DNA of 64,000 nt from Paenibacillus rhizosphaerae (GCF_014192015.1 NZ_JACHXJ010000003.1:606581-670580); one strand, 5' to 3'. Numbered from the stretch's first letter, positions 15,425-24,263 are shown. Notes: generated by a model from the letters alone, not told the origin. Translations and numbers: made by a program.

Positions 15425-16849
15425 TTAGCAGTCGAAGTACAGACCGTACTCGTGCGGATGCACGCGGATCGAAACGGCTTTTGCTTCAGCACGCTTCAGG
15501 CTAACGAAGTTATCAATGAACTCTTTGGTGAATACGCCGCCTTCCAGCAGGAAGTCGTAATCAGCTTCCAGAGCGTCCAATGCTTCGTCCAGGGTGCCCG
15601 GTACGCTGCGGATCTCCGCTTTTTGATCGTCGGAGAGCTCATAGATGTTTTTGTCCATCGGTCCGTATCCGAGCTCAACCGGATTGATTTTGCGCTTGAT
15701 ACCGTCCAGACCGGCCATCAGCATGGCCGAGAAGGCCAGGTAAGGGTTCGCCGTGGAGTCCGGCGTACGGAATTCGATGCGGCAGCCTTTAGGCGTTACA
15801 GCCGCGACTGGAATACGGATCGCTGCGGAACGGTTACCTTTCGAGAACACGAGGTTAACCGGTGCTTCGTAGCCAGGAACCAGACGCTTGAAGGAGTTGG
15901 TCGACGGGTTCGTGATGGCAATCAGGGCCGGAGCATGGTACAGGATACCGCCGATGTAGTTCAACGCCATTTCGCTCAGGTTCGCATATGCGCCTTTTTC
16001 GTAGAACAAAGGCTCATCGCCGTTGAAGATGGATTGGTGAACGTGCATGCCGCTTCCGTTGTCGCCAAAGATCGGTTTTGGCATGAAAGTCGCCACTTTA
16101 CCGTATTGACGTGCTGTGTTGTGAACAATGTATTTGTACAGCAAGAGGTTATCCGCTGTTTTCTTCAGAGTATCGAAACGGAAGTTGATTTCCGCTTGGC
16201 CTGCAGTGGCCACTTCATGGTGATGACGCTCGATGCGGAGGCCGGCTTCTTCCAGCAAACGACACATTTCGCTGCGGATGTCTTGTTGGGTGTCGACTGG
16301 TGCGACAGGAACGTATCCGCCTTTCACGCGTACTTTGAAGCCAAGGTTACCGCCTTCTTCTTTACGGTTCGTGTTCCAGGAAGCTTCTTCGGAATCCACG
16401 AAGTAAGAAGAACTGTTCATACCGCTTTCGTAACGGACGTCGTCAAAAATAAAAAATTCGGATTCAGGCGCAAAGAAAGCTGCCGTACCAACGCCGCACT
16501 GTTGCAGATATTCTTCGGCTTTGGCCGCGATGCTGCGCGGATCGCGCTCATAGCGCTCGCCGTCCGGCGTGTTGATGTTACACATGATGTTTAGTGTCGG
16601 ATGAGCGGTGAATGGATCGACAAAAATCGATTCCGGATCTGGCATCATCACCATATCCGATTCTTCGATTCCCCGGAAACCGGCGATGGAAGAGCCGTCG
16701 AACGCAACCCCGTTCACGAACGTTTCTTCATCCACTTCAGAGGCAGGCAAAGAAATGTGATGCGCACGGCCAGCCAAATCTACGAAACGGAAATCCACCC
16801 ACTCAATTGCTTTCTCCTGAATTGTTTTTAATACGTTTTCAACCGACAT
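15425..16849 (-). CDS. glnA: Glutamine synthetase, type I, beta-subgroup-like
   Basis: The 474-residue enzyme condenses glutamate and ammonia to glutamine using ATP. Signature segments include FDGSSIAGFRGI, FAPESEFFIFD, KPIFGDNGSGMHVHQS, the loop NPSTNSFKRLVPGYEAP and NRSAAIRIP. Length and alignment by eye follow the enterobacterial GSI-beta form (about 470 residues, with the EGGNLGFKVRVKGGYVPVAPVD insertion region) rather than the 444-residue GSI-alpha form that Bacillus encodes after glnR. The segment KNIYELSDD aligns with the adenylylated tyrosine loop of Escherichia coli. GGAGG eight bases upstream fixes the ATG at 16849. There is no glnR gene beside it. Confidence 0.96.
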   Translation of the reverse strand: MSVENVLKTIQEKAIEWVDFRFVDLAGRAHHISLPASEVDEETFVNGVAFDGSSIAGFRGIEESDMVMMPDPESIFVDPFTAHPTLNIMCNINTPDGERYERDPRSIAAKAEEYLQQCGVGTAAFFAPESEFFIFDDVRYESGMNSSSYFVDSEEASWNTNRKEEGGNLGFKVRVKGGYVPVAPVDTQQDIRSEMCRLLEEAGLRIERHHHEVATAGQAEINFRFDTLKKTADNLLLYKYIVHNTARQYGKVATFMPKPIFGDNGSGMHVHQSIFNGDEPLFYEKGAYANLSEMALNYIGGILYHAPALIAITNPSTNSFKRLVPGYEAPVNLVFSKGNRSAAIRIPVAAVTPKGCRIEFRTPDSTANPYLAFSAMLMAGLDGIKRKINPVELGYGPMDKNIYELSDDQKAEIRSVPGTLDEALDALEADYDFLLEGGVFTKEFIDNFVSLKRAEAKAVSIRVHPHEYGLYFDC

Positions 16850-16926
16850 GCTCTCTTCCTCCCAATTTCCGAACATTTCCCCGCATTTAAAACGTAAACG
16901 TTCAGTATCTAATGATTTATGTCGTC

Positions 16927-16956
16927 ATTATAAAACTTCAAACCTGACATCGTCAA
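16927..16956 (-). promoter_or_regulatory. Sigma-A promoter of glnA
   Basis: -35 TTGACG (16956-16951) and -10 TATAAT (16932-16927) on the minus strand, separated by 18 bases. The -10 box lies about 78 bases upstream of the glnA start codon. Confidence 0.75.
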
Positions 16957-16962
16957 TATGTA

Positions 16963-16979
16963 TGTAAGGTATTTTTAAA
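16963..16979. promoter_or_regulatory. GlnR/TnrA-like box 2 (one mismatch)
   Basis: TGTAA-N7-TTAAA, differing from the TGTNA-N7-TNACA consensus at one base. It lies seven bases upstream of the -35 box and 22 bases from the perfect box, i.e. two helical turns. Confidence 0.55.
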
Positions 16980-16984
16980 AATGG

Positions 16985-17001
16985 TGTGAGGTATCCTTAC
17001 A
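16985..17001. promoter_or_regulatory. GlnR/TnrA box 1
   Basis: TGTGA-N7-TTACA is a perfect match to the TGTNA-N7-TNACA operator bound by the nitrogen regulators GlnR and TnrA. It lies upstream of the glnA promoter, not over it. Confidence 0.75.
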
Positions 17002-17035
17002 CTTTTCAACACATTATTTGCACTAATTGCAAATA

Positions 17036-17077
17036 GCCTGCACGGACTGATTTTCCGGGGAAAATCAGCCGGCAGGC
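17036..17077 (-). terminator. Terminator-like hairpin after the DAHP synthase gene
   Basis: A long stem (GCCTGC..GATTTTCC with its partner around CCGG) is followed on the minus strand by TATTTGC, a weak T-tract. It lies 33 bases after the stop codon. Confidence 0.7.
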
Positions 17078-17109
17078 TTCGATGTCTATCCGGTATTACC
17101 GGGGAAATA

Positions 17110-18168
17110 TTATACTCCTACTTTAAAGGCTTCAGCAGGCGCCTTGGACGTACTGAATGTGCGCCCAACAAGCGGAGCCAGCTTCTCCAGGTCTTTAAGA
17201 AGTGCGGCAAACTGGTCCGGGAACAGCGACTGCACGCCGTCACCTGTCATTGAGTTGTCCGGATCTGTATGCATCTCAATAATCAGTCCGTTAGCACCAG
17301 CCGCAACCGAGGCTTTGGACATAGGCTCAACCAGCTCTCTGCGGCCTGTGCCATGACTCGGGTCGGAAATGACCGGCAGATGGCTCAGCTGCTGCAGCAC
17401 AGGAATAGCCGACAAATCCAGCGTGTTGCGGGTATAGCTTTCGAATGTACGGATTCCGCGCTCACAGAGCATAACGTCTGGATTGCCGCCTGCGAGGATG
17501 TACTCGGCTGCATTCAGCAGTTCGTCATAGGTGGCGCTGAACCCGCGCTTAAGCAGTACCGGCTTACCGCAAGTTCCCAGCTTGCGCAGCAGGTCAAAGT
17601 TCTGCATATTCCGCGTACCCACCTGCAAAATATCAGCATACTCTGCACAGATATCCACGTATTCCGGTGTCATGACTTCCGTAATAGTCAACAGGCCGTG
17701 CTTTTGTCCGGCTTCAGCCATCATAATAAGACCTTCGACACCGATCCCTTGGAAGCTGTATGGTCCTGTCCGTGGCTTGAAAGCCCCGCCTCTCAGCACC
17801 TGTCCGCCGGCAGCCTTCACCAGGCCCGCAATTTCATCAATCTGCTCGGGGGATTCAACCGCGCAGGGTCCTCCCATGACGACGAGCTCGTCGCCGCCGA
17901 TTTCCACGCCTTTTATCTTGATCACCGTGTTCTCCGGATGAAAATCACGGCTTGCCAATTTGTATGATTTGGTAATCTTCACTACATTCTCTACTCCCTT
18001 CATTTGACGCAAGTGCTCAGCAAGCTGCGGGTTGACCTGACCGATCAGCCCAATGACCGTCCGGTCTGCGCCTTTGGAGACAGAAGCCTGCAGTCCTTCC
18101 TTCTCAATCACACGCACAATATCCGCAATTTGTTCTTCCGGTGTCGTATTGGATGTAATTACGATCAT
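17110..18168 (-). CDS. aroF: 3-deoxy-7-phosphoheptulonate (DAHP) synthase
   Basis: A 352-residue enzyme of the type I-beta DAHP synthase family, first step of the shikimate pathway (phosphoenolpyruvate plus erythrose 4-phosphate). The N-terminal part (about 1-70) is the ferredoxin-like regulatory domain seen in the Thermotoga/Bacillus-type enzymes. The barrel has VVMGGPCAVES, LRGGAFKPRTGPYSFQG, KPVLLKRG and PVISDPSHGTGRRELV. There is no fused chorismate mutase. The ATG at 18168 is 12 bases from AGGAGG; a closer ATG at 18179 opens only a four-codon frame (MKKP, stop) that overlaps this start. Confidence 0.95.
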   Translation of the reverse strand: MIVITSNTTPEEQIADIVRVIEKEGLQASVSKGADRTVIGLIGQVNPQLAEHLRQMKGVENVVKITKSYKLASRDFHPENTVIKIKGVEIGGDELVVMGGPCAVESPEQIDEIAGLVKAAGGQVLRGGAFKPRTGPYSFQGIGVEGLIMMAEAGQKHGLLTITEVMTPEYVDICAEYADILQVGTRNMQNFDLLRKLGTCGKPVLLKRGFSATYDELLNAAEYILAGGNPDVMLCERGIRTFESYTRNTLDLSAIPVLQQLSHLPVISDPSHGTGRRELVEPMSKASVAAGANGLIIEMHTDPDNSMTGDGVQSLFPDQFAALLKDLEKLAPLVGRTFSTSKAPAEAFKVGV

Positions 18169-18462
18169 GGCTTTTTCATTCCTCCTGTGAAGCGCCTCGC
18201 TTTGGCGTGCTTCAAGTATATTCTCAAATGATTCGGTATCTTTATCTGGTCTACCGTTCTCGCCTCTCACTTTACTAATACGCTTAAACGCGTTTTCGCT
18301 TTTAAGCTTTTATCCGCTAAAGCAACTATATCGGAAAACCACCCATCCGTCAACCCCTCAATCTAAAATGGGCATCATCTCCATACCGATTTATCTGGTC
18401 TATTTTGTCAAAAAAGAGCCAGATCATATCAGGGACAGCAAAAATCATGGTCTGGAAATAAA
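18169..18462 (-). promoter_or_regulatory. Leader and promoter region of the DAHP synthase gene
   Basis: About 290 bases without a gene. It contains a TTGACA (18412-18407, minus strand) as a possible -35 box without a convincing -10. The 13-mer TAGACCAGATAAA occurs twice on the minus strand (18402-18390 and 18253-18241), and a hairpin GCTTAAA/TTTAAGC lies at 18282-18307. No T-box core was found. Confidence 0.45.
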
Positions 18463-18504
18463 AAAGAAGCAGGCCTCCATTCTCGGAAGTCCTGCTCCTT
18501 TTCG
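18463..18504 (-). terminator. Terminator after ispH
   Basis: In minus-strand sense AGCAGGACTTCC pairs with GGAGGCCTGCT, followed by TCTTTTTTATTT, directly after the ispH stop codon. Confidence 0.85.
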
Positions 18505-18511
18505 TCCGGCA

Positions 18512-19468
18512 TTATGCCTTAGTACCGCCTGCCGCCTTTACTGGCGGAAGCAGCTTATTCATATTAACCGTGCGCTTAATTTCCCACGTATCCGGGTTCT
18601 CCGGATCATACTGCTCCAGATACGCGATCACTTCTTTCGTGATTGGGGTTGGCGTCGAAGCGCCCGAGGTGACAGCCACCTTGGATATACCTTCAAGCCA
18701 CTCGCGTTTCAGCTCGGTAATGTCGGCAATCCGGTAGGCCTTGACGTTGGCAATTTCTTCGGAGACCTGGGCCAGCCGGTTGGAGTTGTTGCTCCGCGGA
18801 TCGCCGACAACGATCACCAGATCCGCTTGTCCAGCCTGCTCCGCGACCGCTTCCTGCCGCACCTGGGTGGCCAGGCAGATCTCATTGTGAACCTCGGCGG
18901 ACGGATACAGCTCCAGCAGCTTTTTCATAATGGCCTTAATGTCCCATTGGCTCATCGTCGTCTGGTTCGTAATAATGATGCGCGAGGCGGATATACGCAG
19001 ATTGGCAATCTCGTCTTCCTTCTCGATCAAGTGAACGTGATCCGGCGCAATGCCGATAGCGCCTTCGGGTTCCGGATGGCCCTTCTTGCCGATGTATATC
19101 ACTTCGTAGCCTTCCGCCACCTTCTCGCGGATCAGATCATGGGTCTTGGTGACGTCCGGACAAGTCGCGTCTACTGTCGTAAGACCTTTGTCCCGGGCCA
19201 GCTTCCGGACTTCCGGCGAAACGCCGTGGGCGGTGAAGATGACCGTGCCGCTGTCCACCTGCTTCAGGATGTCCATCCGGTTCGGCCCGTCGAGCGTGAT
19301 GATCCCTTCGTCTTCAAAAGAATTCGTGACATGACTGTTGTGCACGATCATGCCCAATATATAAATCGGCCGGGGGAGGTCCAGGTTCTGGGCCGCCTGG
19401 CGCGCCAGCACCATGGCATCGACCACGCCGTAGCAGTACCCCCGGGGCGAAATTTTAATCACTTCCAT
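18512..19468 (-). CDS. ispH: 4-hydroxy-3-methylbut-2-enyl diphosphate reductase
   Basis: The 318-residue iron-sulfur enzyme carries out the last step of the MEP isoprenoid pathway, giving IPP and DMAPP. The three cluster cysteines are visible in PRGYCYGV, VDATCPDV and NEICLAT, and the conserved stretches IVHNSHVT, FTAHGVSPEV and TSGASTPTPIT are intact. The ATG at 19468 is preferred because AGGTG lies close upstream; a GTG at 19477 is possible. A two-component kinase gene ends 47 bases upstream. Confidence 0.96.
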   Translation of the reverse strand: MEVIKISPRGYCYGVVDAMVLARQAAQNLDLPRPIYILGMIVHNSHVTNSFEDEGIITLDGPNRMDILKQVDSGTVIFTAHGVSPEVRKLARDKGLTTVDATCPDVTKTHDLIREKVAEGYEVIYIGKKGHPEPEGAIGIAPDHVHLIEKEDEIANLRISASRIIITNQTTMSQWDIKAIMKKLLELYPSAEVHNEICLATQVRQEAVAEQAGQADLVIVVGDPRSNNSNRLAQVSEEIANVKAYRIADITELKREWLEGISKVAVTSGASTPTPITKEVIAYLEQYDPENPDTWEIKRTVNMNKLLPPVKAAGGTKA

Positions 19469-19515
19469 GACTTTCACCTGCTTTCTCTGGCATGCCTTAG
19501 CCTAACCATTATACC

Positions 19516-20973
19516 CTATTCCAAAGGGACGGGAAAGACGACCGGCAGCCAGATAATAAAGGTAGTGCCTTCTCCCTGCCGGGTAACGACCTCGACCGAG
19601 CCGTTCAGCTCGTCGATAATCCATTTGGCGATGGACAGGCCCAGCCCGATGCCCTCGGTCATGCCGCGGGACTGATCCGCCCGGTAGAAGCGGTCAAAGA
19701 TATACGGCACCTCGTCCTTGTCCATGCCGATGCCCGTATCGGCAATCCGGATGCCCACCTGATCCTCATACAGCAATGCGTCAAACGTCACTTGGCCTTC
19801 GGGCGTATACTTAAATGCGTTTTCAATAAAAATGAACAGCATCTGCTGCATATAGTCCTTATTGCCGTTGACATAGACACCGTTCAGGATCGAAAAGTCA
19901 CCGGTAATCCATTCGGCCTGCCGCGGCAGGAATTGGGCCCTTCTGGCTACTTCCTCCACGAGAATTTCAAGCGGAATCGGCTGCTTGTCAAATGTACGCC
20001 CCGTGTCTGCCCGCGCCAGAGAGAGCATGTCGCCGACGAGCCGGCTCATCCGTTTGGATTCGTCCGCAATGTCGCTGATGGCCTCCCGGGTCATCTGCTT
20101 CAGCGTCGCTTCATCCAGCTTCGGACGGTCTCCTTCATCGTCTGACCACATTTTTTCCAGAAGATCCACATTGCCGCGGATCGTCGTCAATGGTGTCCGC
20201 AGCTCGTGCGACGCATCGGATACGAACCGGCGCTGCGTTGCGTATGACTCCTCTAGATTTTTATAAAAGCCCTCCATGCGCCCCAGCATGCTGTTAACGG
20301 TGTCGATCAGCTGCCCGACTTCATCCTGGGGCCCGTCGTAATCGATGCGGACGCTGAGGTCCTGGCCATTCTGGATCTGACTCGCCGCTTCGATGACGTT
20401 GCCGATGGGGCTCATCGATTTGCGGGCCAGGAACAGACCGAGCGAGGAGGCCACGATGATCATGATCGTTGCGCTGATGACCAGAATATTCCGCAGCAGC
20501 GTCAGCAGTTCCACTTCATGTCCCGTATAAATGGCTAGCTGAAGCATTGCAACCACCTGGCCGGTGTTGCTTTCCGTAATGATGCCCTGGTATAGGTAAA
20601 AAGGGTTTCCCTGGATATACACGGTTTTAAAACCCTGCTGTTTTGGCGCATGGTTGTAATCGGGATAAGGGAATTTAATGTTTAAAGCCCCCAGGTTTTC
20701 GGACACGGATAATTTATTGTGGACATAATCAATCATCTGCACAAAAGTCTGCGAGGTCAAATCGGAAGGCACTTCAAAACTTAAATAATTACTCCTGCGG
20801 TTCCAGTTCAAAACCACGGTCGGCTCAATTTTATTATATTGCTGAGCCAGCCGCTCCCTCACGGAATTATACGTATTAAAATGGACGACCCCGTACACCG
20901 CCGAGCCGAACACAATTAGCGTTACGGCGAGAATGGCAGTGTACCAGGCGGTCAAGCGCAATCTTATGGACAT
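19516..20973 (-). CDS. Sensor histidine kinase, HAMP type
   Basis: This 485-residue kinase has two membrane helices (about 8-30 and 160-185) flanking an extracellular domain of about 130 residues, then a HAMP linker (about 185-238). The phospho-accepting histidine is in RRFVSDASHELRTPL, and the ATPase has N box ENAFKYT, DTGIGM and GIGLGLSIAKW. It resembles ArlS/CssS-type kinases. It starts three bases after the response regulator stop. The gene order htrA, regulator, kinase suggests that it senses misfolded or damaged exported proteins; that is inference from context. Confidence 0.93.
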   Translation of the reverse strand: MSIRLRLTAWYTAILAVTLIVFGSAVYGVVHFNTYNSVRERLAQQYNKIEPTVVLNWNRRSNYLSFEVPSDLTSQTFVQMIDYVHNKLSVSENLGALNIKFPYPDYNHAPKQQGFKTVYIQGNPFYLYQGIITESNTGQVVAMLQLAIYTGHEVELLTLLRNILVISATIMIIVASSLGLFLARKSMSPIGNVIEAASQIQNGQDLSVRIDYDGPQDEVGQLIDTVNSMLGRMEGFYKNLEESYATQRRFVSDASHELRTPLTTIRGNVDLLEKMWSDDEGDRPKLDEATLKQMTREAISDIADESKRMSRLVGDMLSLARADTGRTFDKQPIPLEILVEEVARRAQFLPRQAEWITGDFSILNGVYVNGNKDYMQQMLFIFIENAFKYTPEGQVTFDALLYEDQVGIRIADTGIGMDKDEVPYIFDRFYRADQSRGMTEGIGLGLSIAKWIIDELNGSVEVVTRQGEGTTFIIWLPVVFPVPLE

Positions 20974-20976
20974 TTC

Positions 20977-21666
20977 TTATGAATCCCCTCTCAGGATATA
21001 ACCTGCACCGCGGATCGTTTGAATGACACGCTTCCCTCCGTGTTCTTCCGTCTTCTGACGGAGCATCGCAATGTACACTTCCAGCACGTTGGACTCACCG
21101 CTGTAATCGTAACCCCAGATTTTATCCATAATTAAGTCGCGGGACAGCACCCGCTTCGGATTTTGCATGAATAAATGAAGAAGCTCAAATTCCTTGGCCG
21201 TCAGCTCGAGGCGTTTACCGCCGCGCAGCACTTCCCGGGAGTCGACATCCAGCACGATGTCCTCATAGGTCAACCGATGGTCGCCGGCTTCCTCCTGCCC
21301 CGGCTTCCGGCGCAGCAGCGCGCGCACCCTGGCCAGCAGCTCTTCCAGCGCAAACGGCTTGACGAGGTAATCGTCCGCCCCAAGGTCGAGCCCTTTGACC
21401 CGGTGCTCGATTTCATCCTTGGCGGTGAGCATCAGGATCGGCACCTGGCTGCCGCCTTCCCGAAGCCTGCGGCACACCTCAAATCCGTCCACCTGCGGCA
21501 TCATGACGTCCAGCACGACGATATCGGGCTCCCCGTTCAAAATGACCTTCAGTCCCTCTGCCCCATTGTTAGCGGTACTGACGTCGTACCCTTCAAATGC
21601 CAGCCCCCTGCGCAGCATGGAAATGATCTTTTCATCATCGTCAATAATCAAAATTTTCGATCGCAT
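20977..21666 (-). CDS. OmpR-family response regulator (partner of the 19516 kinase)
   Basis: A 229-residue regulator with a receiver domain (D9-D11 pocket, phospho-acceptor D53 in VVLDVMMP, lysine in YLVKPF) and a winged-helix output domain (about 130-229; ELTAKEFELLHLF, SNVLEVYIAMLRQK). It is co-transcribed with the histidine kinase. AAAGGAG lies 10 bases before the ATG at 21666, with a TTG at 21669 as an alternative start. It follows the htrA gene in the same direction but is separated from it by a 13-bp palindromic hairpin. Confidence 0.94.
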   Translation of the reverse strand: MRSKILIIDDDEKIISMLRRGLAFEGYDVSTANNGAEGLKVILNGEPDIVVLDVMMPQVDGFEVCRRLREGGSQVPILMLTAKDEIEHRVKGLDLGADDYLVKPFALEELLARVRALLRRKPGQEEAGDHRLTYEDIVLDVDSREVLRGGKRLELTAKEFELLHLFMQNPKRVLSRDLIMDKIWGYDYSGESNVLEVYIAMLRQKTEEHGGKRVIQTIRGAGYILRGDS

Positions 21667-21764
21667 CAACGGACTACTCCTTTATCTCTTTATCTTGTAT
21701 CATGGCAAATACCTCTGCTTCTTATTGTAGCAGTGAACATTTGCCTTTGCACCACGGTACGACA

Positions 21765-21792
21765 ACAGCGGAAGGGGTCCCCCTTCCGCTGT
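21765..21792. terminator. Perfect 13-bp hairpin between htrA and the response regulator
   Basis: ACAGCGGAAGGGG pairs perfectly with its complement across a TC loop. On the minus strand no T-run follows, so it may slow or attenuate transcription out of htrA rather than end it. Confidence 0.6.
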
Positions 21793-21809
21793 CTTTATCA
21801 ACGTATGGA

Positions 21810-23471
21810 TTACTGGCCGCTGACCGCGCTGTTGTCCGTGAATTTATTTTTGTCGCCGATGGTGACCTGCAGATCCATCTTCTTGTTGTTGCGGACGATG
21901 TTCAGCGTCACTTTCGAACCGACCTTTTGTTTCTGGATATACTCCGTCAGTTCCGTGTTGGTTTTAAAGCTGGTACCGTTCACGCCGGTAATAATATCGT
22001 AAGGGCGGAGGTCCGCTTCGTAAGCCGGGGATTTATAGACGACCTCGGCTACAACGGAGCCTTCTTTCACATCCGTACCCATTTGTTTAGCCACTTCTTC
22101 AGTCATCGTCATCAAGGACGCCCCGATAAACGGAACCGGATCCTTCGGAATTTCCTGGTTTTTCTCCAGCTTGTCGACGACATTCTTGATCGTGCTTGTC
22201 GGAATCGCGAAGCCGATGCCCTGGGAATCGGCGCTGACGGCCACGTTCATGCCGATGACCTGGCCGTTCAGGTTGAGCAGCGGCCCGCCGGAGTTACCCG
22301 GGTTGATTGAAGCGTCGGTTTGCAGCAGATGCTGATATTTGCGGGTGCCGCTGCCGGATTCCTCGCTGATATCGATGGAACGTTCGCGGGCGCTCAGCAC
22401 GCCTGTCGTTACCGTATGGTCAAAGCCCTGCGGGTTACCGATGGCTACAACCGGCTCGCCGACTTTCAGGCTCGAAGAATCGCCGAGCGGAACGGTCGGG
22501 AAGTTGTTGTTTCCTTCGATTTTCAGAACGGCAAGGTCGAGATCCTTGCTGCTGCCCAGAAGCTTGGCTTCATAGATCTTCTCGTCGTTCTCGATGGTGA
22601 CCTGAATGACGTCGGCATTCTCGATCACGTGCTCATTGGTCAGAATATAACCTTCCTTGTTGTAGATGAAGCCGGAACCGATGCCGTAAGGAACGAGCTG
22701 CGAAGAGTTCGAACCCGAGCCCTGGGATTGGGAATCCGATCCCGATCCGCCGGAACCCGAATCGCCGCCGAACTGGTCTCCAAAGAAATAGGAGAACGGA
22801 TCGTTCAGATAAGGATTACTTTGGGAATTGCTGCGGCTGCCTTGCTTAACGAGCGTTTCAATTTTAACGACCGCCGGGCCTGCTTCCTGCACTACTCCGG
22901 ATACATCCGTCGGCTTCGATAGCGGCAGCGAGGTCGTATTCGCCTTGCCGGTCGTCTCGCCGTTGTCGGCTGCAGCCGAAACCGTCGTAGCTGTTTCGGA
23001 CGTGAGCGACGTATTAGGCGTAAAAAGATTCATCCGATCCGCCGTAAACATCAGCCCCGTGATGACGACCATGCCGGCAAGGAAGGAAATCAGCACCGTT
23101 TTTACCGATGTCTTCGGACGCTGGTTAAACTGCCAGTTACCGCTGTTGTTGCCGCCATTGCTTCCACCCCCGCCACCTGTGCTTCCGCTGCGTCCGGGGC
23201 TGCCGGACTCTCCGGAGCTGTGGTACTGGCTGGAGGTTACCGGAAGCTGTCTGACCGGATTCGGAGGAGTAATCTCCACTTCCTCCGCTTGCGGCCTGTC
23301 GGAGGACTCACTGCCTGGATGCTCTGTATTGTTGTCTTTTCCAAGGGACTTAAACGGCCCGTAGGAATAGTAATAAGATGAATTATTCGAATCGGAAGAC
23401 GGCTGTTCACGCTTTGTTGGCTCTTGATCAAACGAATCTTCCGGCTGGCCAAATCTGTTTCTTTCGTCCAT
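21810..23471 (-). CDS. htrA: HtrA/DegP-type serine protease, membrane-anchored, with PDZ domain
   Basis: The 553-residue protein has a long disordered cytoplasmic N-terminus (about 1-120, rich in S, G, N and P), one membrane helix (about 122-143) and a trypsin-like domain. The catalytic triad is in LTNEHVIEN (His), DLDLAVLKI (Asp) and INPGNSGGPLLN (Ser). A C-terminal PDZ domain (about 455-540) follows. It degrades or refolds damaged proteins at the outer face of the membrane. The ATG at 23471 is spaced 10 bases from AGGAGG; the ATG at 23480 is only one base from it. The insert rich in S, G, Q and D before HEH is an unusual low-complexity loop. Confidence 0.93.
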   Translation of the reverse strand: MDERNRFGQPEDSFDQEPTKREQPSSDSNNSSYYYSYGPFKSLGKDNNTEHPGSESSDRPQAEEVEITPPNPVRQLPVTSSQYHSSGESGSPGRSGSTGGGGGSNGGNNSGNWQFNQRPKTSVKTVLISFLAGMVVITGLMFTADRMNLFTPNTSLTSETATTVSAAADNGETTGKANTTSLPLSKPTDVSGVVQEAGPAVVKIETLVKQGSRSNSQSNPYLNDPFSYFFGDQFGGDSGSGGSGSDSQSQGSGSNSSQLVPYGIGSGFIYNKEGYILTNEHVIENADVIQVTIENDEKIYEAKLLGSSKDLDLAVLKIEGNNNFPTVPLGDSSSLKVGEPVVAIGNPQGFDHTVTTGVLSARERSIDISEESGSGTRKYQHLLQTDASINPGNSGGPLLNLNGQVIGMNVAVSADSQGIGFAIPTSTIKNVVDKLEKNQEIPKDPVPFIGASLMTMTEEVAKQMGTDVKEGSVVAEVVYKSPAYEADLRPYDIITGVNGTSFKTNTELTEYIQKQKVGSKVTLNIVRNNKKMDLQVTIGDKNKFTDNSAVSGQ

Positions 23472-23606
23472 GTGATTCATGCCTCCTGCTTTCCCTGATT
23501 TATAGCGTTCCGTTAGGGATATTATTTAACTGTTTATATCATGTACTATAAACCTTAATGACAGATTAAAAACAATTAAAAAGCAGATAAAACATGTCGG
23601 GAAAGA

Positions 23607-24263
23607 CTATGACTGCACCCATCCTTTACGGTGGGCGTAGATGGCCAGCTGCGTCCGGTCCTCCAGCTCGCATTTCATCAGCAGATTGCTCACATGGGTC
23701 TTGACCGTCTTGATGCTGATATGCAGCTCCTCAGCGATATCCTTGTTACTTTTGCCTTCGGCGACGAGCAGCAGCACTTCCTTCTCGCGTTCGGTCATCC
23801 CGGTAGAATCTCCCTGGACGGTCCGCTGGCGGATGCCTCTAGTCAGGGCCTGGGATACGTCCCCCGTCATGACCGGCATGCCGCGGTTGGCCCCCTGCAG
23901 CGCGTAGATCAGTTCGTCGGCCGATACAGTCTTCAACACGTAGCTGACGGCTCCGGCTTCCACCGCGTCCACCACCAGGTCGTCTTCGAGAAAGCTCGTC
24001 AAAATGACGATCTTGATCGAGGGGTATTTTGCCAGAACGGCCCTTGTCGTTTCGGCACCGTTCATCACCGGCATCATCAGATCCATCAGCACCAGATCGG
24101 GATGCTCCTCCTGCGGCCGCTGGTCCAGCCAGACCAGCAGCTCTTGGCCGTTGCCTGCTTCCCCGATCACTTCAAAGGAAGGCTCCAGCATCAAATATGT
24201 TTTCAGTCCCATTCTGACCATATCATGATCATCCACGATGACCACCTTCACGCTATCTGCCAT
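23607..24263 (-). CDS. liaR: LiaR-type response regulator
   Basis: A 218-residue NarL/FixJ-family regulator with receiver domain (phospho-acceptor D61 in LVLMDLMMP, DDH at 11-13) and LuxR helix-turn-helix (about 155-210; LTEREKEVLLLVAEG-type start, KDIAEELHISIKTVKTHVSNLL). The three-gene order membrane protein, kinase, regulator matches LiaFSR, which responds to cell-wall antibiotics and envelope stress. It follows the kinase by 39 bases. GGGGG lies eight bases upstream of the ATG. Confidence 0.93.
   Translation of the reverse strand: MADSVKVVIVDDHDMVRMGLKTYLMLEPSFEVIGEAGNGQELLVWLDQRPQEEHPDLVLMDLMMPVMNGAETTRAVLAKYPSIKIVILTSFLEDDLVVDAVEAGAVSYVLKTVSADELIYALQGANRGMPVMTGDVSQALTRGIRQRTVQGDSTGMTEREKEVLLLVAEGKSNKDIAEELHISIKTVKTHVSNLLMKCELEDRTQLAIYAHRKGWVQS

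Noticed and set aside
18169..18462. A tryptophan or tyrosine T-box ahead of the DAHP synthase gene
   Set aside because: The GGGTGGNACCGCG core is absent.
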